Source: Streptomyces sp. JHA26 (lineage in GTDB: Bacteria > Actinomycetota > Actinomycetes > Streptomycetales > Streptomycetaceae). From it: a DNA stretch of 64,000 nt. Positions 10,889 through 19,121 of the stretch are shown here, piece after piece. Within the stretch, counting starts at the first letter, position 1; each line of letters starts with the position of its first letter. Below the pieces are notes generated by a model. The model was not told where the DNA came from and ran no database searches. It worked only from the letters and a program-made list of their open reading frames with translations. Both the position numbers and the translations under genes were made by a program. Location: positions 31,978 to 95,977 of the forward strand of contig NZ_BDJC01000025.1 in NCBI RefSeq assembly GCF_002005565.1, read 5' to 3'.

Positions 10889-11464
10889 TCAGCCGGCGGC
10901 GAGGTGGTGCCGCGAGCCGGCGGGGGGCGGGGTCGGTTTGCGGCGGGGGAAGAGCTCGCCGGGGGTGGGAACGGGGCGCTTCGGGGTCTCCGGGGCGGGG
11001 TCGGGGGCCGGCTTCTGCGGAGGCTTGGCGCCGGGGCGGGCCGCCGGGTCCTGATCCGCGCAGCGGCCGCCGGGGAGGGCGAGGAGGCGGGTGCGCGCGG
11101 CGGGGACGGTGACGGTGGCGGTGGCCGCCGGAGGCGCGCAGCGGGAGAGGAGAGCGGCGGCCGCGGGGTTGCCGCGCAGGGCCCGGAGGGCGGCGAGGTC
11201 GTCCGCGCCGGGGCGGTGGCCGGCGCTCAGGGCCTCGTCGAGGAGGGTGAGGTAGCCGGTGATGCTGCCGGGGAGGGCGGCGCGGTACCGGGCGAGATCG
11301 GCCATCAGGAAGTCGCGCAGCCGGGCGCTCTCCCCCATCGCCTCGTCGAGCGAGCGCGCGAGGCGGAGACAGTCCTGGACGTCCTCGGCCGAGGCGGGGC
11401 TGGGGTGCAGGGCGAGGGCGAGGGCGCGCTGGAGCACACGCAGCTCCTGAGCGCCGAACGCCAT
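10889..11464 (-). CDS. Conserved actinomycete hypothetical protein with Pro-rich tail
   Basis: A 191-residue protein. The first 100 residues are helical (MAFGAQELRVLQRALALALH, AEDVQDCLRLARSLDEAMGE, LRDFLMADLARYRAALPGSI), and the rest is a Pro/Ala/Lys-rich, probably unstructured tail. No catalytic motif. The start at ATG 11464 is preferred because GAGG lies just upstream; an ATG ten codons earlier has no ribosome site. It probably forms a two-gene transcript with the 59-residue membrane protein 23 bases downstream. Confidence 0.7.
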   Translation of the reverse strand: MAFGAQELRVLQRALALALHPSPASAEDVQDCLRLARSLDEAMGESARLRDFLMADLARYRAALPGSITGYLTLLDEALSAGHRPGADDLAALRALRGNPAAAALLSRCAPPAATATVTVPAARTRLLALPGGRCADQDPAARPGAKPPQKPAPDPAPETPKRPVPTPGELFPRRKPTPPPAGSRHHLAAG

Positions 11465-11570
11465 GCCGCCTCGGGATCCGTATGGCGTGGGCATGGGGCG
11501 ACGATACGCGCTAATCGGACAAATTTTGCATAGCGGGTGGGTGTGGCGTGGAGGGGCCACCCGTATGCGT

Positions 11571-11616
11571 TGGCCTCCGGCGGTTGCGCGGGGTGCCTGC
11601 GGCGGCCTGTGCGGGT
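11571..11616 (-). repeat. Dispersed intergenic repeat, copy 1
   Basis: Read on the minus strand, ACCCGCACAGGCCGCCGC then AGGCACCCCGCGCAA nearly equals the plus-strand sequence at 31232-31267. About 34 bases match with one insertion and one mismatch. Both copies end in CGCCGGAGGC. The element is intergenic and short, with no ORF. Confidence 0.8.
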
Positions 11617-11800
11617 CCGGTGGAGGTGCGCGTAGCGCCTGGGGTTCGGTGGGGGGTCGGGGCCGCGCCGGGGGGTGTCCGTCCTCGGAACGGCGCGGAA
11701 TCGGTTCATCGAGAGCAGGCGGGGCGTGGACGCGCCAACCGCTGCGGGCGGACGCCCCCCGACACGTCCCCTTCCCGCCGTACGCGACCGCGGGCCGTCG

Positions 11801-11829
11801 TGCCTCCCCCAGGGGTGCTGGGGGAGGCA
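11801..11829. terminator. Hairpin terminator after coaX operon
   Basis: A perfect 10-bp stem, TGCCTCCCCC (11801-11810) with GGGGGAGGCA (11820-11829), loop nine bases, lies 11 bases beyond the coaX stop. It would end the NAD/CoA operon. The arm is also the core of a C/G-run palindrome that recurs in Streptomyces DNA (compare 41577-41620). Confidence 0.75.
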
Positions 11830-11839
11830 CCCCGTATGC

Positions 11840-12637
11840 CTACATCCGGGACACGTTGCGTTCGTAGACCAGCCGCAGTCCCATCAGCGTCAGCCACGGC
11901 TCGTGCTCGTCGATGACCGAGGCCTCGCCCAGGACCATCGGCGCCAGACCGCCCGTCGCGATGACCGTCACGTCGTCGGGGTCCGTGGCCAGCTCGCGGG
12001 CCATGCGGTTGACGACCCCGTCGACCTGGCCCGCGAAGCCGTAGACGATCCCGGACTGCATCGCCTCGACCGTGTTCTTGCCGATCACGCTGCGGGGGCG
12101 CGCCACCTCGATCTTGCGGAGCTGGGCGCCCTTGACGCCGAGTGCCTCCACCGAGATCTCGATGCCGGGGGCGATGACCCCGCCGACGTACTCCCCGCGC
12201 GCGCTCACCGCGTCGAACGTCGTCGCCGTGCCGAAGTCCACGACGATCGCCGGACCGCCGTAGAGCTCGACCGCGGCGACCGCGTTGATGATGCGGTCGG
12301 CGCCGACCTCCTTGGGGTGGTCGGTGAGGATCGGGACGCCGGTCTTGACACCCGGCTCGACCAGGACCGCGGGCACGTCGCCGTAGTAGCGGCGGGTGAC
12401 CTCGCGGAGTTCGTGCAGGACCGAGGGGACGGTCGCGCAGATGGCGATGCCGTCGATGCCGTCACCCAGCTCGTCGCCGAGGAGCGGGTGCATGCCCATC
12501 AGACCCTGGAGGAGGACCGCCAGCTCGTCCGCCGTGCGGCGCGGGTCCGTGGAGATGCGCCAGTGCTCGACGATGTCCTCTCCGTCGAAGAGGCCCAGGA
12601 CGGTGTGCGTGTTGCCCACGTCGATCGTCAGCAGCAT
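11840..12637 (-). CDS. coaX: Type III pantothenate kinase
   Basis: Phosphorylates pantothenate, the first step of CoA synthesis; the type III enzyme is not inhibited by CoA and needs a monovalent cation. The 265 residues are family length. The ASKHA-fold phosphate loop MLLTIDVGNTHTVLGLFDGE is at the N-terminus, DFGTATTFD carries the catalytic Asp region, and GGVIAPGIEIS follows. It is the last gene of the operon, starting four bases after the nadC stop and followed by the hairpin at 11801. Its place behind panC and the NAD genes ties CoA and NAD supply together. Confidence 0.97.
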   Translation of the reverse strand: MLLTIDVGNTHTVLGLFDGEDIVEHWRISTDPRRTADELAVLLQGLMGMHPLLGDELGDGIDGIAICATVPSVLHELREVTRRYYGDVPAVLVEPGVKTGVPILTDHPKEVGADRIINAVAAVELYGGPAIVVDFGTATTFDAVSARGEYVGGVIAPGIEISVEALGVKGAQLRKIEVARPRSVIGKNTVEAMQSGIVYGFAGQVDGVVNRMARELATDPDDVTVIATGGLAPMVLGEASVIDEHEPWLTLMGLRLVYERNVSRM

Positions 12638-12641
12638 GCCT

Positions 12642-13631
12642 CTACTCCGCTTCCCGCAGGTCGAGGCCGATGTCCAGGATGGGCGAGCTGTGGGTGAGGG
12701 CGCCCACGGCCAGGTAGTCGACGCCGGTGTCCGCGTACGCCTTGGCGTTGTCCAGGGTCAGGCGGCCCGACGCCTCCAGGGCGGCGCGGCCGTTCACGAG
12801 GGCGACCGCCTCCTCGCACTCGCCCGGCGTGAAGTTGTCCAGCAGGATCAGGTCGGCGCCGGCGTCCAGGACCTCGCGCAACTGGTGCAGCGTGTCGACC
12901 TCGACCTCGATGGGGACGTCCGGGAAGCGTTCGCGGACCGCCTGGAAGGCCGCCGCCACGCCGCCCGCCGCGACCACGTGGTTGTCCTTCACCAGCGCGG
13001 CGTCCGAGAGGGACATGCGGTGGTTCACGCCGCCGCCGCAGCGGACCGCGAACTTCTCCAGCGCGCGCAGGCCCGGGGTCGTCTTGCGGGTGTCCCGGAC
13101 GCGGGTCCCGGTGCCTTCGAGGGCGTCCTCCCACGCGCGCGTGGCGGTCGCGATGCCCGACAGGCGGCACAGGAGGTTGAGCGCGCTGCGTTCGGCGGTG
13201 AGGAGGTCGCGGGTGCGGGTGGTGACCGTGAGGAGCTTCTGGCCGGGCTCCACGCGGTCGCCGTCCGCCACGTGGCGTTCCACCTCGAACTCGTCCGTCG
13301 CGACGATCGACAGGACCGCCTCGGCGACCCTGAGGCCGGCCACGACGCCCGCCTCGCGCGCGGTGAAGTCGGCGGTGGCCACCGCGTCCTCGGGGATGGT
13401 CGCGACCGTCGTCACGTCCACGCCGTGGGCCAGGTCCTCCTGGAGGGCCACGTTCGCGATGTCCTCGACCTCCACGGGGTCGAGGCCGGAGTCGAGCAGG
13501 AGGGCGGCGAGCGCGGGATCCAGGCCGCACTCCAGGTACGCCTCTTCGTCGGTGTCCGCGCCGCAGGCGCAGCCGTCGCCGCAGCCTCCGTCGGAGGCGA
13601 GGGGAAGGTCGGGGGTGTTCACTGTCGTCAC
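12642..13631 (-). CDS. nadC: Nicotinate-nucleotide pyrophosphorylase (carboxylating)
   Basis: Converts quinolinate and PRPP to nicotinate mononucleotide, the last step shared by de novo NAD pathways. The 329 residues carry an N-terminal Gly/Cys-rich extension (GGCGDGCACGADTDEE) before the quinolinate phosphoribosyltransferase fold; DTRKTTPGLR, KDNH and ILLDNF are the family's substrate-binding motifs. I chose GTG 13631, which overlaps the nadB stop as GTGA with AGGAG upstream; GTG 13622 is a second in-frame option. The Cys-rich extension could bind a metal, but this is only suggested by composition. Confidence 0.96.
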   Translation of the reverse strand: MTTVNTPDLPLASDGGCGDGCACGADTDEEAYLECGLDPALAALLLDSGLDPVEVEDIANVALQEDLAHGVDVTTVATIPEDAVATADFTAREAGVVAGLRVAEAVLSIVATDEFEVERHVADGDRVEPGQKLLTVTTRTRDLLTAERSALNLLCRLSGIATATRAWEDALEGTGTRVRDTRKTTPGLRALEKFAVRCGGGVNHRMSLSDAALVKDNHVVAAGGVAAAFQAVRERFPDVPIEVEVDTLHQLREVLDAGADLILLDNFTPGECEEAVALVNGRAALEASGRLTLDNAKAYADTGVDYLAVGALTHSSPILDIGLDLREAE

Positions 13632-15361
13632 TGCTCCTGGGGACGCTGCGCCGGCCGGGGGCCGGGGGTGGTCGGGGGGAATTCTGGCGTGTCCGTGGTG
13701 TGCACGGCGAGGGTGCGGTCGGGGTTCAGGCGTACGACGATGTGGCGGCGCCACGTCGTGTCGTCGCGGTCCGCGTGGTCCTCGCGCCAGTGGCAGCCCC
13801 GCGTCTCCTCGCGCCGTGCCGCCGCGGCCACCAGGACGCGGGCCACGCACAGGAGGTTCGTCGCCTCCCACGTGTCGACGCCCGGCTCGGCCGTCTTGCC
13901 GTTCCCCTCCAGGGCCTCGCGGGCCTCGGTGTGGAGGTGGTGCAGCCGGTCGGCGGCCCGGGTGAGGGAGTCCGCCGAGCGCAGGACGCCGGCGCCCTCG
14001 GTCATGATCCGCTGGATGGTGAGGCGGGCCTCGGGCGGGAGGAGGGGGTGCTCCGGGAGTTCCCGGTGCGGCAGCGGCGCCGGCACGCGCGCGTGGAGCG
14101 TGCCGTCCGCGTGGCCCGCCGCGATGTCGGCGGCGATGCGCTCGGCGTAGACCAGGCCCTCGAGGAGCGAGTTCGACGCCAGGCGGTTGGCGCCGTGCAC
14201 GCCCGTGCAGGCGACCTCGCCGCACGCGTACAGGCCGGGGACCGTGGTGCGGCCCGAGGTGTCGGTGCGGACGCCGCCGGAGGCGTAGTGGGCGGCCGGG
14301 GCGATCGGGATCGGCTCGGTGACCGGGTCGATGCCGTGGGCGCGGCAGGCGGCGAGGATCGTCGGGAAGCGGTGCTCCCACATCTGTGCGCCGAAGTGGC
14401 GTCCGTCGAGGTACATGTGGTCGACGTCCCGCTCCTGCATGCGGCGCACGATGCCCTTGGCGACGATGTCCCGGGGCGCCAGTTCGGCCAGTTCGTGCTG
14501 CCCCTGCATGAAGCGCACGCCGTCGGCGTCCACCAGGTGGGCGCCCTCGCCGCGTACCGCCTCCGAGACCAGGGGCTGCTGGCCCTCCGCGTCCGGGCCG
14601 AGGAAGAGGACCGTGGGGTGGAACTGGACGAATTCGAGGTCGCTCACCTCGGCGCCGGCGCGCAGGGCGAGCGCGACGCCGTCGCCCGTGGAGACGGACG
14701 GGTTCGTCGTCGCCGCGAAGACCTGGCCCATGCCGCCGGTCGCCAGGACCACGGCGGGCGCGTGGACCGCGCCGACGCCGTCGTGCTGGCCCTCGCCCAT
14801 GACGTGCAGGGTGACGCCGGCGGTGCGGCCGTCGGCGTCCGTGAGGAGGTCGAGGACGAGGGCGTTCTCGACCGTCCGGATCCCCCGGGCGCGGACCGCC
14901 TCGACCAGGGCGCGGGAGACCTCCGCGCCGGTGGCGTCGCCGCCCGCGTGGGTGATGCGGCTGCGGTGGTGGCCGCCCTCGCGGGTGAGGGCGAGCCCGC
15001 CCTCGGACGACCGGTCGAAGTGCGCGCCGGCCTCGATGAGCCGGCGTACGGCGTCGGGGCCCTCGGTGACCAGGACGCGGACGGCCTCCGGGTCGCACAG
15101 GCCCACGCCGGCCACCAGGGTGTCGTCGAGGTGCTGCTCGGGGGTGTCGCCCTCGCCGAGGGCGGCGGCGATGCCGCCCTGCGCCCAGCGGGTGGAGCCG
15201 TCGTCGAGGCGGGCCTTGGTGACGACGATCGTGCGCAGGCCGGCGGCCTCGCAGCGCATCGCGGCGGTCAGGCCGGCGACGCCGGAGCCGACGACCACCA
15301 CGTCCGCCGTGAGGGCCCAGCCGGGCGCGGGTGCGTGCAGTCGTATGCCTGTGCTGTTCAC
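13628..15361 (-). CDS. nadB: L-aspartate oxidase
   Basis: FAD enzyme that oxidises L-aspartate to iminoaspartate for quinolinate synthesis. The 577 residues follow the succinate dehydrogenase/fumarate reductase flavoprotein fold: dinucleotide-binding VVVVGSGVAGLTAAMRCEAA near residue 20, STRWAQGGIAAAL, HxR region HHRSRITHAGGD, PAAHYASGGVRTDTSGRTTV, and GANRLASNSLLEGLVY. The GTG start overlaps the panC stop by four bases and its own stop overlaps nadC, so the operon is translationally coupled. Quinolinate synthase NadA is not in the window. Confidence 0.97.
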   Translation of the reverse strand: MNSTGIRLHAPAPGWALTADVVVVGSGVAGLTAAMRCEAAGLRTIVVTKARLDDGSTRWAQGGIAAALGEGDTPEQHLDDTLVAGVGLCDPEAVRVLVTEGPDAVRRLIEAGAHFDRSSEGGLALTREGGHHRSRITHAGGDATGAEVSRALVEAVRARGIRTVENALVLDLLTDADGRTAGVTLHVMGEGQHDGVGAVHAPAVVLATGGMGQVFAATTNPSVSTGDGVALALRAGAEVSDLEFVQFHPTVLFLGPDAEGQQPLVSEAVRGEGAHLVDADGVRFMQGQHELAELAPRDIVAKGIVRRMQERDVDHMYLDGRHFGAQMWEHRFPTILAACRAHGIDPVTEPIPIAPAAHYASGGVRTDTSGRTTVPGLYACGEVACTGVHGANRLASNSLLEGLVYAERIAADIAAGHADGTLHARVPAPLPHRELPEHPLLPPEARLTIQRIMTEGAGVLRSADSLTRAADRLHHLHTEAREALEGNGKTAEPGVDTWEATNLLCVARVLVAAAARREETRGCHWREDHADRDDTTWRRHIVVRLNPDRTLAVHTTDTPEFPPTTPGPRPAQRPQEQ

Positions 15362-16350
15362 GAGGCGGCTCCGAAGGTGAGGGGGACGTTGTCGATCAGC
15401 CGGGTCGCGCCGACCCGGGCGGCGACGGCGAGGACGGCCTCGCCGGTGTGGTCGTCACCGATCTCGGTGAAGTCGGACGGGTCGACCAGGGCGAGGTAGT
15501 CCAGCTCCAGCGGCGGGTCGAGGCGGGCGGCCTCGTCCAGGACCAGGCGGGCGGCGGCGCGGACGGCCGTGGCGCCGCCCGGCGCGGACGTGGCGACGGC
15601 GTGCGCGTCGGCCGCCGCGCGGGACTCGCCGAGGGCGTCGAGCGCCTCGGCACGCGCGTGCGTGGCGGGCACTTCGCGGGCCCGCGCGCGCAGCGCCTCC
15701 TGGGCGGCGTGCCGGTCGAGGCCGGCGAACAGCGCCCGGGAGAGCGCCAGGGCGGTGCGGCGCTCCCGGGGCGAGAGGTAGCGGTTGCGGCTGGAGAGGG
15801 CCAGGCCGTCGTCCTCGCGCACGGTGGGCACGCCGACGATCTCCACGCCGAAGTTCAGGTCGCGGACCATGCGGCGGATCAGGGCGAGCTGCTGGGCGTC
15901 CTTCTGGCCGTACAGGGCCAGGTCGGGGCGGGTGAGGTGGAGCAGCTTGGCGACGACGGTGAGCATCCCGTCGAAGTGGCCGGGGCGCGAGGCACCCTCC
16001 AGGCGCTCGCCCATGGGGCCCGCCGTGACGCGGACCTGGGGCTCGCCGCCCGGGTAGACCTCCTCGACGGACGGGGCGAAGACGGCGTCCGCGCCCGCCT
16101 GCTCGGCGAGCTTCAGGTCGGCCTCCAGGGTGCGCGGGTAGCGGTCCAGGTCCTCCCCGGCGCCGAACTGGAGCGGGTTGACGAAGACGGTGACGACCAC
16201 CTCGCCGTCCGGGCCGACGGCCCGCCGTGCCGTGCGGATCAGGGTGGCGTGGCCCTCGTGCAGGGCGCCCATGGTCATCACGACGGCCCGGCGACCGTGA
16301 CGTACGCGCGCGTGCAGCTCGTCCGCGGTGCGCAGCAGGGTGGTGGTCAT
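15358..16350 (-). CDS. panC: Pantothenate synthetase
   Basis: Joins pantoate and beta-alanine, using ATP, to make pantothenate. The 330-residue protein has the nucleotidyltransferase fold: MGALHEGHATLI contains the HIGH-like motif, VFVNPLQFGAGEDLDRYPR binds pantoate, and ALSSRNRYLSPRER is the KMSKS-like region. ATG 16350 overlaps the stop of the upstream DUF2520 gene (ATGA). The sequence between about 235 and 275 is Ala-rich and less conserved. Confidence 0.97.
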   Translation of the reverse strand: MTTTLLRTADELHARVRHGRRAVVMTMGALHEGHATLIRTARRAVGPDGEVVVTVFVNPLQFGAGEDLDRYPRTLEADLKLAEQAGADAVFAPSVEEVYPGGEPQVRVTAGPMGERLEGASRPGHFDGMLTVVAKLLHLTRPDLALYGQKDAQQLALIRRMVRDLNFGVEIVGVPTVREDDGLALSSRNRYLSPRERRTALALSRALFAGLDRHAAQEALRARAREVPATHARAEALDALGESRAAADAHAVATSAPGGATAVRAAARLVLDEAARLDPPLELDYLALVDPSDFTEIGDDHTGEAVLAVAARVGATRLIDNVPLTFGAAS

Positions 16351-17303
16351 CGGGCGTCTCCCTCGGTGCCGTCGGTGCCGTCGGTTCGCTCTGTCCCGCC
16401 GTTTCCGTCGGCGAGTACTCCGAGCAGGTCCTCGGCGAGTTCGGGTCTGAGCAGTCCGTGGTCCAGGGCGCGGTCGGCCGTCGCGCGGGCCATCGCCACG
16501 TAACCGGCGACGGCCTGCGGGGCGTGTGCGCGCAGTTCCACGATGTGCGCGGCGACCGTGCCCGCGTCCCCGCGCGCGACGGGGCCGGTCAGCGCCGCGT
16601 CGCCGGAGCGCAGGGCGTTGTCGAGGGCGGCGCCCAGCAGCGGGCCGAGCATCCGGTCGGGGGCCCCGACGCCGGCGGTGCGCAGCAGCTCCAGGGACTG
16701 GGCGACCAGGGTGACCAGGTGGTTGGCGCCGAGGGCGAGCGCCGCGTGGTACAGCGGGCGCCTGTCCTCGGCGATCCACTCCGGCTCGCCGCCCATCTCG
16801 ATGACCAGGGCCTCGGCGGCCAGCCGCAGTTCCTCGGGCGCGGTGACGCCGAAGGAGCAGCCGGCCAGGCGCTGGACGTCCACGGCGGTGCCGGTGAACG
16901 TCATCGCCGGGTGCAGGGCGAGCGGCAGGGCGCCGGCGCGCAGGGCCGGGTCCAGGACCTTGGCGCCGTAGCGCCCGGAGGTGTGCGCGATCAGCTGGCC
17001 CGGGCGCACCGCGCCGGTCTCGGCGAGCCCGGTCACCAGGCCGGGCAGCGCGTCGTCGGGGACGGTCAGCAGCACCAGTTCGGCGCGCTGGAGGACCTCG
17101 GCGGGCGTCATGAGCGGCACGTCGGGGAGCAGGTCCGCGGCGCGCCGTCTGGAGGCGTCGGAGACCCCGGAGACGGCCACCGGGCGGTGCCCGGCGAGCT
17201 GGAGGGCCGCGGCCAGCACGGGACCCACGCGTCCGGCGCCGACGACGCCTACGGTGAGCCGTGCGGGGCGGTCCTTGGGATCTGGCTGTGGGGTTGTGTT
17301 CAC
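16347..17303 (-). CDS. Rossmann-fold/DUF2520 dehydrogenase-like protein
   Basis: First gene of the NAD/CoA operon, 318 residues. The N-terminus is a Rossmann domain (LTVGVVGAGRVGPVLAAALQ, GxGxxG) with 6-phosphogluconate-dehydrogenase-like organisation, and the C-terminal helical half is DUF2520 (LIAHTSGRYGAKVLDPA, ALHPAMTFTGT). It stands upstream of panC, so a role in pantoate supply or ketopantoate handling is a reasonable guess, but no substrate is established. GTG 17303 is chosen; GGGAAGG lies ten bases upstream. Confidence 0.88.
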   Translation of the reverse strand: MNTTPQPDPKDRPARLTVGVVGAGRVGPVLAAALQLAGHRPVAVSGVSDASRRRAADLLPDVPLMTPAEVLQRAELVLLTVPDDALPGLVTGLAETGAVRPGQLIAHTSGRYGAKVLDPALRAGALPLALHPAMTFTGTAVDVQRLAGCSFGVTAPEELRLAAEALVIEMGGEPEWIAEDRRPLYHAALALGANHLVTLVAQSLELLRTAGVGAPDRMLGPLLGAALDNALRSGDAALTGPVARGDAGTVAAHIVELRAHAPQAVAGYVAMARATADRALDHGLLRPELAEDLLGVLADGNGGTERTDGTDGTEGDAR

Positions 17304-17511
17304 GCGACGGCGGCCTTCCCGTTCCAGTCCGCTCGGGGTACCGGACGATTTCTCGTCATGTTAACGCGATCGGTTCCGCGGGCGTCCGGTCGTCCACGGG
17401 CCGGGGGTCCGCACCCGCCCGGCGCCCGGCGCCCGCCCGCTCCGGGTGCCGGGTGCGGCGCGGACGGAAACCCTGGTGTCCCCGCCGGCTCCCGCACGGC
17501 ATGATCCCGGC

Positions 17512-18705
17512 ATGACTGGTACAGGGGAGAACGCGGAACAGGCGGGGACGACGGAGTCGCCGGAGCGGCGGAAGGAGCGGCACGCACGCATGCGCGAGCG
17601 GCGCGTGGCCGTCCATCGCAGCGCGAAGCGCCGGCTCGCCCGCCCGGGCTACACCACCACCCTCCGGGAGCGGATCGGCCTGCTCGACGGAGCCGGGGAA
17701 CTCTACGACCTCGACGAGCCGTCGGACGTGTACGGCAACGGCATCGTGACGGCGCTGGAGGAGCGGACGGCCGCCCTGCTCGGTCACGAGGCGGCCGTCT
17801 TCTTCCCGACCGGCACCATGGCCCAGCAGGTGGCGCTGCGCTGCTGGGCGGGCCGCACCGGCAACCCGGTCGTCGCCCTGCACGGCCTCGGCCACCCCGA
17901 GGTGCACGAGCGGAACGCCTTCAGCCGGGTCGGCGGCCTGCACCCGGTACGGCTGACGAGCGAGCCCCGGCAGCCGACCGCCGACGAGGTGCGCGACTTC
18001 GAGGAGCCGTTCGGCGCGCTGATGCTGGAGCTGCCGCTCAGGGACGCCGGCTGTCTGCTGCCCACCTGGGACGAGCTGACCGAGGTGGTCGGGGCGGCCC
18101 GGGAGCGCGACGCGGTGGTGCACTTCGACGGGGCCCGCCTGTGGGAGTCCACCGTGCACTTCGGCCGCCCGCTGGACGAGATAGCGAGCCTCGCGGACAG
18201 CGTGTACGTCTCGTTCTACAAGTCCCTCAAGGGCTACGGCGGCGCCGCCCTGGCCGGCCCCCGGACGCTGGTGGAGGAGGCCAGGGCCTGGCGGCACCGG
18301 TACGGCGGCACCGTGTTCCAGCAGTTCCCCACGGCCTTGTCGGCGCTGGCCGGCCTGGAGCGCGAGCTGCCCCGGCTGCCGCAGTACGCGAGGCACGCGC
18401 GCGTGGTGGCCGCCGCGCTGCGCGAGGGCTTCGCGGCGGCCGGGCTGCCGTGGGCGCGGGTGCACCCCGAGGTGCCCCACACCCACGAGTTCCAGGTCTG
18501 GCTGCCCTGCGACGCCGAGGTGGCCGGGGAGAGCGCGATCCGGCAGGGCGAGGAGACGGGGACCCTGCTCTTCGGCCGGCCCTGGGACGAGGCCGGGCCG
18601 GGCATCGCCGTCACCGAGGTCGGGGTGGAGGCGGAGGGCCTGGAGTGGACGGCCGACGACGTGAGGGCGGCGGTCGCGGACTTCGCCGCGCGGCTGCCCC
18701 GGTGA
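17512..18705 (+). CDS. Threonine-aldolase-like PLP enzyme (beta-eliminating lyase family)
   Basis: Fold-type I PLP protein, 397 residues, of the threonine aldolase/beta-eliminating lyase group; it would cleave a beta-hydroxy amino acid or eliminate from a related substrate. Seen: DVYGNGIVTALEERTAALLG, AVFFPTGTMAQQVALR (phosphate-binding), HFDGARLWE (Asp binding the PLP ring nitrogen) and SFYKSLKGYGG (Schiff-base Lys). An unusual charged N-terminal tail of about 45 residues precedes the fold. I start at ATG 17512, where CATGAT six bases upstream could be a -10 for a leaderless transcript. It is divergent from the NAD/CoA operon. Substrate not predicted. Confidence 0.85.
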   Translation: MTGTGENAEQAGTTESPERRKERHARMRERRVAVHRSAKRRLARPGYTTTLRERIGLLDGAGELYDLDEPSDVYGNGIVTALEERTAALLGHEAAVFFPTGTMAQQVALRCWAGRTGNPVVALHGLGHPEVHERNAFSRVGGLHPVRLTSEPRQPTADEVRDFEEPFGALMLELPLRDAGCLLPTWDELTEVVGAARERDAVVHFDGARLWESTVHFGRPLDEIASLADSVYVSFYKSLKGYGGAALAGPRTLVEEARAWRHRYGGTVFQQFPTALSALAGLERELPRLPQYARHARVVAAALREGFAAAGLPWARVHPEVPHTHEFQVWLPCDAEVAGESAIRQGEETGTLLFGRPWDEAGPGIAVTEVGVEAEGLEWTADDVRAAVADFAARLPR

Positions 18706-18738
18706 GCGGGTGACCGGCCGGCCCGCCTCGTCCGCGGG

Positions 18739-18957
18739 TCAGCCGACGGCACGCGGCCGCGGGCCGGTCCGCCACCGGCGCAGGGCCCGCCGTACGCGGC
18801 CGTGCGCCGGGCGGCCGGCCAGGACCCTGCAAAAGCTGCGGCGGTCGCCCCACGCACGCAGGACCTGCCGGTCGTGGGTGCCGGGTGCGGGCGGCGCGGG
18901 GTCGCCGAGCTGCCGGGCGCGGTAGGTGTCGAGGAGGTACTGCTGCGTGATGCTCAT
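18739..18957 (-). CDS. Small basic protein divergent from ArsR-type regulator
   Basis: A 72-residue protein, MSITQQYLLDTYRARQLGDP then a Pro/Ala linker, then an Arg-rich half (DRQVLRAWGDRRSFCRVLAG, VRRALRRWRTGPRPRAVG). No known domain. ATG 18957 has a weak GAGAGA upstream. The Arg-rich tail suggests nucleic-acid or membrane-surface binding. It is transcribed away from the regulator at 19122, and the intergenic space holds an inverted repeat, so it is the likely regulated gene. Confidence 0.65.
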   Translation of the reverse strand: MSITQQYLLDTYRARQLGDPAPPAPGTHDRQVLRAWGDRRSFCRVLAGRPAHGRVRRALRRWRTGPRPRAVG

Positions 18958-19060
18958 GGCGGATCGTCTCTCGGAGTACGACGGCTGACGGTTCGGTGAG
19001 CGGGCTCCGCGGCTGCCCCGGTGGCCCCAGACCGCTCCCGCGGCACCGGCGGTGTCGTGC

Positions 19061-19083
19061 CGATTGACGGCACCGGTCAATCG
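19061..19083. promoter_or_regulatory. Inverted repeat, candidate ArsR-type operator
   Basis: CGATTGAC, seven bases, GTCAATCG: a perfect 8-bp inverted repeat 39 bases before the regulator's ATG and in the shared divergent promoter region. The ATTGAC/GTCAAT halves resemble sites of ArsR-family repressors. Confidence 0.65.
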
Positions 19084-19121
19084 ACGCCGTCGTTGTCGGT
19101 GGCGGCGTGCACCATGGGGGC

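Larger units (their letters stand above)
11465..11839. other. 375-bp repeat-containing intergenic region
   Basis: No gene seen. It holds the minus-strand copy of a dispersed repeat (11571-11616) and the strong hairpin 11801-11829. The stretch 11600-11760 is G-rich and contains no ORF with convincing codon bias. Confidence 0.5.
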